Shown here in pieces: positions 37,001 through 45,003 of a stretch of DNA of 64,000 nucleotides. Source of the DNA: Epinephelus fuscoguttatus (lineage: Eukaryota > Chordata > Actinopteri > Perciformes > Serranidae); contig NC_064755.1 of the NCBI RefSeq assembly GCF_011397635.1, positions 36,624,059 to 36,688,058 on the forward strand. Reading direction: 5' to 3'. Position 1 is the stretch's first letter. Every line of letters starts with the position of its first letter. The translations under genes and the position numbers were made by a program. Below the pieces are notes generated by a model. The model was not told the origin of the DNA and made no database searches. It saw only the letters and a program-made list of their open reading frames with translations.

Positions 37001-40000
37001 GGATTCTCAGATAATCCTACTAAATGCAGGAATGGCCCACCTTACTCTGCTTTACTCTAAATGGCTTACCCTGACATTGTTAAGGCCCTGACACACCAAG
37101 CCAACGGTCAGCCGTCGACCAAAGTCGGGCCATCGGTGAGCGTCTGTCGCCGTAGTTTTTGTGGTGTGTCCCGCACCGTCGGCCCTTCGGCGTCGGCGGC
37201 TTTTCGGCCAATTGAGCATGTTGAATCGGCGGCGGAGCTAGTCGGTGAGAGAGATCCCTCTGATTGGCTGTTCAGGTTTTATTTCCTCGCCCCTGTAGCG
37301 AGTGAATCTGCCTATAGTGAAACCAGGGCCAACCAGTGCTTCCTCCTCAGGCTCCACTTCACTCAGCTGCCTGACAGATCCGCTGCCTCTCCCACTTTAA
37401 CCTGAATAACAAACCAGAGCTAGCTGGGAGCGGCTAGCGGAGCGTTAGCCGCAGCATGACAGAGGGAAGCACAGCCAGTTAGCCTCCGCTAGTCTCTGAG
37501 CTAGCCCCAGCTCTCCGTTTGGATCCAACCAGAGCACGAGCCCTGGTTTGTTATTCAGGTTAAAGTGGGAAGAAGCAGCGGGTTTATCAGGCAGCTGAGT
37601 GAAGTGGAGCCTGCGGAGGAAACAGCGGGACCGTCTGGATGTAATAGTCCGTGGAGGTGCTGCGGTGCTCGGCTGCACAGATAGGAAACCCCTCGGCTGT
37701 CAGGATGTATCACTCTCTCACTCCGCTTTCTCTCACGCAGGCGCAGAACGTACGTGCTACTTGGCCGTCGGATGTAGTCCGTGTAGTGTGTTCAAATGCA
37801 GCTGACACATGGCGATGTGAGGCAACGTAGACGATGCAACAGTTGGCTTTTGTCGCCGCTAGTTCTTTGATGTTGGTTTGGTGCGTCCGCACCTTCATAT
37901 GGGAAACACATGACAACAGTGGAACAGACTTTGACACAACACTAGCAGAGAAACCCAAAATCTCCAGTGCCAAGCAGACAGTCAGTACAGAGAGCAGAGT
38001 TATTCTACACCTAGCAACCTTATTATGCCCCTGATAAATAAGTAAAGCTGTCCCACATTAGGTAACTTTAATTTAAATCATACAAATAATCTAAAGCACA
38101 CATTTTAGTACTTGCATGTGGGCTACTCTGTGCAAGGCTGCACCCACGTGACAAGTGGAGGTTACAGCTATCAGCCACTATCGGAGCCCTGTTCCGCTAT
38201 TAGTGATACTTTATATAAAGTCCTATTAATAGGCCAAACCGATGAATCGGTTGACCTCTAATTACCAAGCAGAAAAAAGAGAACAATAAGCAACACAGCA
38301 GTGAGGAGATAAATTCACCATAATAATTCCCACAAAGTTTTGTCAGCCATCCTGTAAGGGGACATTTCACTGACTGTATGAGGATGTTCAGCCTTTGATG
38401 GTTATCTCTGTATGTGAATGAACTCATTTTTCCAGTTCAGTGCTAGTAGTAATAGTAGTACCAGTATGTGCAGCATGTGAGCTTGTTGTTGGAAAACCCT
38501 CAGAGCAGATTAGGGAGGGAGTGCATTTATCTGACTGATAGTAAGCTTCTTATCACATCTGCCTACAGAAAGCAAACATGTCTGACAAATATGCAAACAT
38601 GTTGCATTGCCTTAAGCAATTGACAACATTTTGTTTTTCATAGTGAGGAGTTGCAGGCCAAATGAGTTTGGTCATTTCTTTCAGGTCGTTTGTGAGGGAA
38701 AGTTTTAAGTTGACTAAATCTGTGGCGTTATTTGTATCAGAACCCAACAAAAATGGTCCAGTTCACTACAACAAAGAATGAGCAGTCAGCTCTACATAAT
38801 GTAGCAGTTTTGTCTTAATTGATGGGTATATTAGTGTGTTGCTGCTTTCTAAAAACTTACAAACTATTTTACTTTAAAGTGTAGTAACTATTATGCAGAA
38901 AGATTTTTCAGCAGCTCTGTAACCTTGAGTATTACTGTGATATAATGTCTATTTTGGGTGTTGCCTGCAGCACAGTCTCACCTACAAACAGTAAAAACAT
39001 TCTCTCAGTTTGATGACTTTTCCATGATGACACCGTCTTGTGATTTTTCCCACAGGAAGTTCCACAAAAAGCTCGGCCAGCAGGCGTGGCTGGTGGCAGC
39101 AATCACGGTGACTGAGTTCCTCATAGTGCTCAAGTATGACCCCACCACCATCATGCTGCCCATCCCCTTCTTCATCATGCAGTGCTGGTTCTTAGGACTC
39201 CTCCTCATCTTAATCTGGACCCTGTGGCGGTTCTTCATCCGGTAAGACGCAGTGTGGGCAAGGGGGTACAGGGGTTAGAAATTTAGATAAAATTAGCTGC
39301 AAAGCTGCTTAACGACATAGGTCATGGATGCCTAAAAGAAATGATAAAATTCTGTGCTCATTCAGGAAGAGAAATTACTTTGATGCAAACATTCCTTGGA
39401 GTAAAAGTAAATAACAAAACTGGTCTGCATCTATGACATTTAATAATCCAGATTTTCTTTTCAGATGATCTGTCAATACAGATCATAATGACCATGCACA
39501 GGTGTGTTTGTTCTTTGATTGCGGGTAAAAACAGGAGACTAAAGAAGCGAAGAAGGGATTGAGCTTTTTTTTTTGTGGCAGTTTAAAAATAATAAATTGC
39601 CATTTGTTCTCAGTCACTGCTGCTTTGCAACAAAGTACAGTTAAATCACAATAACCAATTGAATTTCATGAACATGGGTTACAAGGTTCCCACACATTTT
39701 TACCAATTAATTTTCAAAACTTTTCCGTAACTTTCCTATAATATTTCACTCCAGTTTCCTGACTGATACAGTCACACATTTTATTATTATTAGTGATACA
39801 GCCATACATTATTAAGCATGCACCAGATATTTGCAGCTAAGCAAACTGCTAGTGCTTGCTAACTTTAGACATTGCAACAACCAGCTAGCTCCATATTCCA
39901 ATCGACCAGACAGGCACATAGGGATACGGCCAAAAACTTCAAGGCCATGCCCTTTTTTGAAGGATAGACAGCCAAAGATCCTGTAGATGTCAGTGCAATT

Positions 40001-43000
40001 TGACATGTGTTTGGATTACAATTGGATTCGCTTCAGTCTTCCCTCATCCAAGTGGATCAATGACTCAACACAGTGGCCAGATATTACTCATGTATACATC
40101 TGTTAGGGGTGGGAATCACCAGAGGATCCATGATCCAGTATAATCACGATAATTAAGTCACGATTATTGCGATCTTAAATATGTTGCAATATGCTGAGTA
40201 TTGCAATAAAATATAGTCTTGTTTGTCAACATCTGTTTTATAAAGTCTGTTCACCTTACTGAAACCATTTTTTGCAGCAGCAAAATTTTTCTCGTGGATT
40301 GAAAAATGCAATTGATTATATTATTCTAGTAGGCTACCTAAAGATTAATTAATAATTGTAATAATAGTGATTTATACAATAAAACAGATTTTGACACATT
40401 TGTCACTGTTTGACGATACAATATTGGCATACAAAAATATTGCGATACTACGCTGTATCGATATTTTCCCCACTGCTAACATCTGTACATGTAAAGATGG
40501 TTACCTCATGGTATTTACCTTTTTGTCTCCTTATGTGACATCACATTTATTTACCCAAAAAGGGGGGCGCGGCCTTGGTGATAACATGATGGTGATCCGG
40601 TTTAAGTATATTTTGTGATACTAGTGACGTTTTAATGGACGCGCAGTGCAGCACTAGATTTTGAACTAGTAATACAAGGATCATATTTCACACATCATAG
40701 ACATGTTTTGGGATTTTTATAAATATATTTAAAAACAGCATATAGTCAAAAAATCTCTGAAACACTAATTCCAAACCATTTCCAGGCCTGGAAAACAGTT
40801 TTGCTAATTCATAACTTTTCCAGGAATCTGATGGACATGGGAACCCTGGGTTTATGTGCATGTGATCCAATGAGCGTTCTTCATCACTAGGCCCTGTATC
40901 TGATTTTCCTTTTCCTCCTGACCTCATGCAGTGATATATTTTAGGTTGCTTTTGGTTTGATTCACCTTCTGTTGAGTAGTGCTCCTGTGAAGCGCAGCCA
41001 TGCCCCAGCATGTTAAGCTTTTTGTCTACTTTCTCCTTCCCCATCCTCCCTCCCTTCCTTTCTCCCACCCAACTCCTTCCTGCCCATGCTCAGCAGTAAT
41101 GTCCATGTCCAGTGAGGTAGGTATAGGAGAGAGGCGTTTCCTCCTATCAGCAGTTTTGTATTTTGTTTTATTTCCCCTCTGAGACGTCACTGTTTGGATC
41201 CATACTTTGGATCCTCTAGACAACACAGATGTTACTCCACATGGGTCCGTCTCCTGCATGGCACTTTAAATTTTTCTTTAGTCTTTATTTTTACCATTTC
41301 CTTTCACATCATTTCTATTCTTAGATGCAGTGAGTCAGATAAGTAACACAGACGTCAGCCAGCATGCTGACATTGTAGAAGTGATAGACAGGAGACAAAG
41401 GGGTTCACTGAATGAAACCAAAATAAAGTGTTGGCACACTTCACACACACATTATGTGGTCGTCAGCATGCTGGCTCCTCCAACTGAACTGCCCTTCACC
41501 CGATGAGAGCCAATCAGATCAGCCCTCATGGTGCATGTCATCCAGTCATACAGCACAGTGCATCAACGACACCAGACACTACAGCATGCCGTTTAATAGT
41601 AAAACACGCTGGGTGGAATCGTATTTGCAAATGGTTATAATGCATTTAGATTTCTCTGGTTACAAATAAGTTGGCTTTAGCCCTAAAGAAAAGCATTGTG
41701 ACCATTATTGTGTTGTTAGGGTGGGAGAAGGTGCGCATGTACCTCCTGTTACTGTTAGTCCCACTGAGCTAAGAGCTTGTCTACACCTGGTATCAACATC
41801 TGTCTCTGTGATCTGAACACAAGTGGAGAGCATAGACTGTATAAAATAAGGAGTGGAGAGCTGAGACACATAACCTTTCACACCTGTGTCTATAATACGT
41901 CTGAGGCTGACCACTTGTATTCAGAATTTATTGCTTATATGTGACTTGCCCTAAAAAGTCAAAGGGCCCTGCGCACAGTTATTGTGTCCACACTAGCTGC
42001 TCACTAGCATGTTCTCCAGTCACGTTAGCGGTTGTGTTGGTGCAGCTGGAGATACCACAGTCAGCAGAATTCAACACATCTCCTTCCATAGGGCAAAAAA
42101 ACAATGGCCGATCAGACAACACTTCGTCTAACTCATCTTAAAATGGGCACGTTAAAGACCGACACATCCTACACATCCTACATTGATGGCTTATTTTTCT
42201 GTTACGTGCTTGTCGGGGGACGAGTCAGGATGCATCAGCGTAGAGTGTACACTATAAAAGGTCTGGTCAAATGTGTCCCAGACCACCACAGTGCGTCTTG
42301 GTGGTTTACGCTTTTATTTCCACTTGTGATGGGATCACCAAAGACCCATGTCATTACCAGGTATAAACAGGCTCAAAGAATTATCTGCAAACACAATTTG
42401 ACCCAGTTGTTCAGGTTCAGGTGTGTCACATCCGTCTCTATCATCTGATACACTACATTAGCATCAGCAGACAAAGGTGAGTATTGTGGGAATGTGAAGA
42501 GGTTTGGTGCTCCACCATTAAAGGATAACTTCGGTATTTTTCAACCTGGGCCCTATTTCCCCATGTGTATGTGTGCGTATGATTCATAGGTACAACTCGT
42601 TCTAAAATTGGTTCAGTATTGAGGGAGGCGGATGCAGCCGGGAGCCGCGAAACGAGCTAAAACGGTAACGGGGGCAAATGCATCCTGTATAAGTTTGCGC
42701 ATTAAAAGTGCCTTTTTTTTCGCCACTGACCGGTTCAGATCGCCAGTGTTATCTCTGTAGATAGCATACTAAGCGTTTCCCTTACCCTTCACTTCCTCTG
42801 GGCTGTGTGTGACATCATCTCGGAATAAAACAGAGGAGCCATGCAGAGCGCCGCTCAGAGTGGTGCTGGTTGTCCCGGAGTACAGTTGAGAGTTTTACTG
42901 CATCGATTGAAAACAATGGTTCGTGTTTGTGCTTATCCGAATTGCAAGAACAGGATGTCGCACAACACCCCGTACAGCTTTCATAGGTTGCCTTTGTCGG

Positions 43001-45003
43001 ACGGCAAGATGCTGAAGTTGTGGCTAGTTGTGCTACAAATGGATGCTAACACTCCTGTCCAGACACTGCGCCTTGCAGACCATCAGGTCTGCAGTGCTCA
43101 CTTCTCCCAAGATGACTGCTGCCAGCCGAAGAAGAGAAGACATCCAATCCCGAAACACCTCTTCCTCAAGAAAACGGCTGCCCTACAAGTAGAGAGAGCT
43201 ACAGATACAGTAGAGCAATGCTCTTGCGAGATGATGTCACACAGCCCAGAGGTAAGGGAAACGTTTACTATGCTATTTACAGAGATAACACTGGCGATCT
43301 GAACCGGTCAGTGGCGAAAAAAAAGCACTTTTAATGCACAAACTTATACGGGACGCATTTGCCCACGTTAGCGTTTTAGCTCATTTCGCGGCTGCCGGAT
43401 GCATCCGCCTCCCTCAATACTGAACCAATTTTAGAACAAGTTGTACCTATGAATCATACGCACACATACACATGGGGAAATAGGGCCCAGGATGAAAAAC
43501 ACCGAAGTTATCCTTTAAGTGGGTCATCAAGAGCTTTGATGATTATCTCTCCACTGTCAGTGTCACTGATTGTTGTCAGACTGCCCCTCATCTTGATTGG
43601 GAATACATCGATGGTATATAACCAGTAATGGCATATGCATAAGATGTAGCCAGATTAAGACCTATGTCCATGTAGCGGACGGCTCTGAGCAATTTTGGCT
43701 GAACTGTTTGTCAGAAGGCAGTGATGTTGTCACAGCTGCTCCTTGAGATACTGTCTATCCCGAGCTATGTGATTTGTCACTCAGAAACAGACAGAAAAGT
43801 CTATTTATGGGAAGGAAGTGTTGCTGGCGAGTGTTGAACCTTTATCACCACAGAAGGTAGAGTAGGTTGTCCCCTAATCGGAAGATCAGCGGGTCGATCC
43901 TCGGTTCCTCCAATCTGCATGTCGAAGTATCTCATCCCAAATCGCTCCCAATGGCTGTTCCATCAGTGTGTGAGTGTGTTAAGAACTGCCACCTTGTATG
44001 GTAGCCTCGACCACCAGTGTATGAATGTGTGTGTGAAAAGGTGAATGTGACTCGTAGTGAAAAAAGCGCTTTGAATGGTCAGATGACTAGAAAGGTGCTA
44101 TACAAGTGCAGGTCCATTTACCATCTCCCCTGTGTTGTAAGCTTGTTAACTGTGTAGTCAACCCTGTGTTAACATAGCATTATGTTAGCCACCTAGCAGA
44201 CGTCACAGAAACAAAAGCCACGAGTCGCTTGGACAAAGTGCTCCTTGCTGCCCTGCCACCACCTTTCTGCCAAAGAAAATCACAATGTGGTCACACACCT
44301 TTAGACACTTCAATCAATTATTCACAGCTCACAGAGTATTATGCTCTTAAGTAAACCAAAGTTTTCTTATTAATTATCCCTCGAAGAACTTGGCACTGGT
44401 GTTTGATTCTTGCAATTTAGCATCTCCATGACGATAGAGGGGGAGTGCCAACCTCTTTGGACTTCTTGCTTTTCTCCATGACGATGCATATCATGGTTGA
44501 GAGAGAAAGTGACGTAGCTTATCTTTAGAAAGTAAAGGTGTCAGCAGCATCACATTTGTTGTCTCAACAAATAAAATGGTCGTTGTAGAGTGTGAAAACT
44601 CATGGGTTATTTTAGACAATCAGCAGTCTTAAATCAGCTTCCTTACTTTCACTTGTGTTGAGGTTTAAAAATGACAAGTATTTTGCTGAAAAATGGATAG
44701 AAGATCTCAGGAACACATCTGTTTTATTTTAATTGCTCAATGTGTTTTCCATGAGGAAGCGCATTGAGCAATAAAGCTGGTGGAACAGAATCTAGCCATG
44801 AGGAACTGTTCCCGAGGCTCTGTTAACTGTGTCCTCTCTTTTCTCACAGTGACATCACACTCCGTTACAAAGAGACCCGTCGACGCAAACAGGAAGTCCC
44901 CACGGACCGGGACCGTCCTCTGGGCAACGGCAGCACAGCCACCCCGTCCGGGCGGAGCAAACTGAACGGCAGCTCCGAGACGGTGCGGCACAGGAAGTCC
45001 TGA
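16075..45003 (+). CDS. ptdss2: Phosphatidylserine synthase 2
   Basis: This is an ER/mitochondria-associated multipass membrane enzyme that exchanges the ethanolamine of phosphatidylethanolamine for serine, making phosphatidylserine. Twelve coding exons: 16075-16301, 22723-22824, 27065-27147, 29739-29806, 31240-31374, 32423-32473, 33393-33506, 35539-35657, 35988-36102, 36618-36763, 39056-39241 and 44850-45003. They sum to 1500 bp (499 aa plus stop); every junction is GT-AG and all phases agree. Family landmarks: [13 protein letters not shown] before residue 76, [27 protein letters not shown], the [12 protein letters not shown] exon, [31 protein letters not shown] and [18 protein letters not shown]. 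The near-identity to mammalian PTDSS2 rather than PTDSS1 decides the paralogue. The N-terminal ~60 residues are variable, polar and rich in Ser/Thr/Lys, as in the family. The start is the first ATG in frame with the conserved exon. The gene is large because introns 1, 2 and 11 hold repeats. Confidence 0.96.
16302..22722 (+). other. ptdss2 intron 1
   Basis: This 6.4-kb intron is mostly AT-rich unique sequence. About 20275-20400 carries a repeat-like block (GAAAGCTCAACAATAAAGTG on the minus strand) seen widely in fish genomes. A 14-bp unit (TTGTTAAGACACTT) is tandemly repeated about 2.5 times at 22504-22540. No gene inside it is recognised. Confidence 0.6.
23741..23860 (+). mobile_element. tRNA-derived SINE fragment
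   Basis: The 5' region of a tRNA-like SINE in ptdss2 intron 2. An A-box-like GTGGATAGAGTAGG is followed about 45 bp later by the B box GGTTCGACTCC, then CCTGTGGCCC and the CTGCATGTCATTCCC body motif. The same family occurs at 63066-63271. No poly-A tail or clear target duplication was found, so it is probably truncated. It is not a functional tRNA: there is no acceptor-stem pairing. Confidence 0.7.
24480..24860 (+). repeat. Degenerate TG/CA-rich simple sequence
   Basis: TG-rich sequence (24484-24540) followed by CACACA-type sequence (24710-24860) in ptdss2 intron 2, with many interruptions. The translated frames here are low complexity and not genes. Confidence 0.55.
26105..26225. repeat. 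Interspersed-repeat piece with short hairpin
   Basis: Contains TTTTAGTCGC followed two bases later by GCGAGTAAAA, an almost perfect 10-bp inverted repeat. It sits in a block (CTCGCACAGCG ... ATGCTCGCACCGTAGAGC) whose GCTCGCAC motif recurs. It resembles the end of a teleost DNA transposon; no boundaries were determined. Confidence 0.4.
26410..26530. repeat. GGTAC-rich palindromic repeat fragment
   Basis: Dense short complementary motifs (TACCGTAGTACTACGGTA, TGGTACCAGTATACCA) identify a teleost palindromic DNA-element end inside ptdss2 intron 2. The right end ATGCAACACTAC is typical of such elements. The left end is missing, so no target duplication can be read. Confidence 0.5.
26671..26756 (+). 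repeat. Retroelement 3' tail with (ATTG)n end
   Basis: AGGACAGAGGGATGTTGTAT ... GGGCTTTATAAATAAAATTG followed by ATTGATTGATTG. The same sequence, with a GAATT-type tail, occurs at 53461-53560. A shared 3' end with short variable tandem repeats is the hallmark of a LINE/SINE tail. It appears 5'-truncated here. Confidence 0.65.
28611..28636. repeat. (GGAA)n microsatellite
   Basis: Short run of about five GGAA/GAAG units in ptdss2 intron 3, read directly. Confidence 0.8.
29964..30600 (-). pseudogene. hAT transposase fragment with BED zinc-finger start
   Basis: In ptdss2 intron 4. The left edge TTAGGGCTGCGCCTGACTAAG with repeated GTCGACTA motifs is a common teleost hAT terminus. On the minus strand, from the ATG at 30410, the frame reads [19 protein letters not shown] then KVICKL, the N-terminus of a BED-type zinc finger of ZBED/hAT transposases (W-x-H/F motif, first Cys present). 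Right after C-K-L the reading runs into GTCGACTA terminal sequence and stops near 30309. The second Cys, the His/Cys pair and the whole catalytic domain are gone. This is an internally deleted, nonfunctional copy. The right terminus was not located. Confidence 0.65.
32290..32420 (+). repeat. Repeat end abutting ptdss2 exon 6
   Basis: GGGCTGCAACTAATG starting at about 32294, followed by TTAAATGTCAGAAAGTAGTG, matches the common teleost element whose other end occurs at about 47800-47860 (AATCGATAATAAA ... GTTGTTGCAGCC). It ends within a few tens of bases of the acceptor of exon 6 (32423). The exon itself is intact. Confidence 0.55.
32488..32575. repeat. Intronic repeat, copy 1 of 2 in window
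   Basis: About 80 bp shared with 37928-38008. The common core is GCAGAGAAAC-CAAAATCTCCAG then GCCAAGCAGACAGTCAGT, with scattered substitutions. It lies immediately 3' of ptdss2 exon 6, starting about 15 bp after the donor. The family is not recognised. Confidence 0.6.
34104..34860. mobile_element. Probable MITE in ptdss2 intron 7
   Basis: The left side GTGGGTTTACATGGACAG is matched by the right side (minus strand) GTGCGGTTACACGATGG. ATTC/GAATG motifs are arranged in opposite orientation at the two ends (TTCATTCC left, GGAATGA-type right), giving an inverted-repeat structure. I could not find a convincing target duplication, so boundaries are approximate. The centre is GC-richer, with no transposase. 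Confidence 0.5.
36895..36985. repeat. Teleost repeat fragment
   Basis: GCATTTTCACTATATGGTTTAGCTCGACTCACC ... TTTTCCACTGCAG resembles the terminal sequence of a common fish DNA element. Short fragment in ptdss2 intron 10; no boundaries were found. Confidence 0.35.
37080..37905. mobile_element. DNA element with large internal inverted repeat
   Basis: The ends are imperfectly inverted: AAGGCCCTGACACACCAAGC on the left, and GAAGGTGCGGACGCACCAAAC reading the right end on the minus strand. Internally, about 37338-37415 and 37536-37625 are inverted copies of about 80-90 bp (shared CTCCACTTCACTCAGCTGCC and CCACTTTAACCTGAATAACA), separated by a loop of about 120 bp. The element is GC-rich compared with its surroundings and has no credible ORF. 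No target-site duplication could be confirmed. Confidence 0.6.
37928..38008. repeat. Intronic repeat, copy 2 of 2 in window
   Basis: Matches 32488-32575 in the same orientation over about 75-80 bp, including CAAAATCTCCAGTGCCAAGC and AGACAGTCAGTACAGAGAGC. It lies directly after the element ending near 37905, so both copies may be part of larger related insertions. Confidence 0.6.
38010..38265. repeat. hAT-like terminal fragment
   Basis: The right edge reads on the minus strand TAGAGGTCAACCGATTCATC, the end of a widespread vertebrate/teleost hAT-type element. The body has the palindromic ACTTTATATAAAGT. Only one end is clear. Confidence 0.5.
40104..40478. mobile_element. hAT-like MITE with perfect 8-bp TSD
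   Basis: The element starts TAGGGGTGGGAATC and ends TTTTCCCCACTGCTA, short imperfect inverted termini. It is flanked by exact ACATCTGT copies at 40096-40103 and 40479-40486. It is 375 bp long and AT-rich, with the CGATAT/ATATTGCGATA motifs typical of this teleost family. No ORF. Confidence 0.8.
42518..43518 (+). mobile_element. Kolobok-like element: TTAA ends, THAP ORF, long TIRs
   Basis: A 1.0-kb element bounded by TTAA at 42518-42521 and 43515-43518. Both ends read inward AGGATAACTTCGGT. The terminal inverted repeats are very long, about 42522-42822 and 43227-43514 (~301 and ~288 bp). They share the GGGCCCTATTTCCCC, CGCCACTGACCGGTTCAGAT and CTCTGGGCTGTGTG blocks with a few substitutions and a small insertion in the left arm. 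The unique middle encodes a THAP zinc finger. TTAA target sites plus a THAP domain are the signature of the Kolobok superfamily; piggyBac also uses TTAA but has no THAP. The catalytic domain is absent, so this is an internally deleted, nonautonomous copy. Confidence 0.8.
42916..43302 (+). CDS. THAP-domain ORF of the Kolobok-like element
   Basis: An open frame of 128 codons from the ATG at 42916; an in-frame ATG at 42841 would add 25 residues. The THAP (C2CH) DNA-binding finger is complete: Cys5 and Cys10, Trp36, then Cys59-x2-His62-Phe63, with RLPL before the Trp. The basic [10 protein letters not shown] follows. The C-terminal third runs into the right inverted repeat. There, AG/GTAAGG at 43251/43252 is a good splice donor, suggesting that in the parental element this was the first exon and the transposase lay downstream. 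Here it can make at most the DNA-binding part. It lies inside ptdss2 intron 11 on the same strand. Whether it is transcribed is unknown. Confidence 0.6.
   Translation: MVRVCAYPNCKNRMSHNTPYSFHRLPLSDGKMLKLWLVVLQMDANTPVQTLRLADHQVCSAHFSQDDCCQPKKRRHPIPKHLFLKKTAALQVERATDTVEQCSCEMMSHSPEVRETFTMLFTEITLAI
43850..44130 (+). mobile_element. tRNA-like SINE
   Basis: Starts with GTAGAGTAGGTTGTCCCCTA (A-box-like), then the B-box-like GGGTCGATCCTCGG, TCTGCATGTCGAAGTATC and CCAATGGCTGTTCCATCAGT. It ends AAAGCGCTTTGAATGGTCAG then GTGCTATACAAGTGCAGGTC. This structure is a widespread percomorph repeat with a tRNA-like head. It is in ptdss2 intron 11. The target duplication was not resolved. Confidence 0.65.

Larger units (their letters stand above)
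39242..44849 (+). other. ptdss2 intron 11
   Basis: This 5.6-kb intron is the most repeat-loaded of the gene. It holds the hAT-like element at 40104-40478, the Kolobok-like element at 42518-43518 and the SINE-like repeat at 43850-44130. Between them (about 40480-42510 and 44140-44849) the sequence is AT-rich and I recognise nothing. Confidence 0.6.

Noticed and set aside
37061-37405. 114-codon plus-strand frame
   Set aside because: It sits inside the inverted-repeat element at 37080-37905 and resembles no protein.
42841-43302. Independent host THAP gene
   Set aside because: It lies entirely within TTAA-bounded inverted repeats and its C-terminus runs into the right arm, so it belongs to a transposable element.
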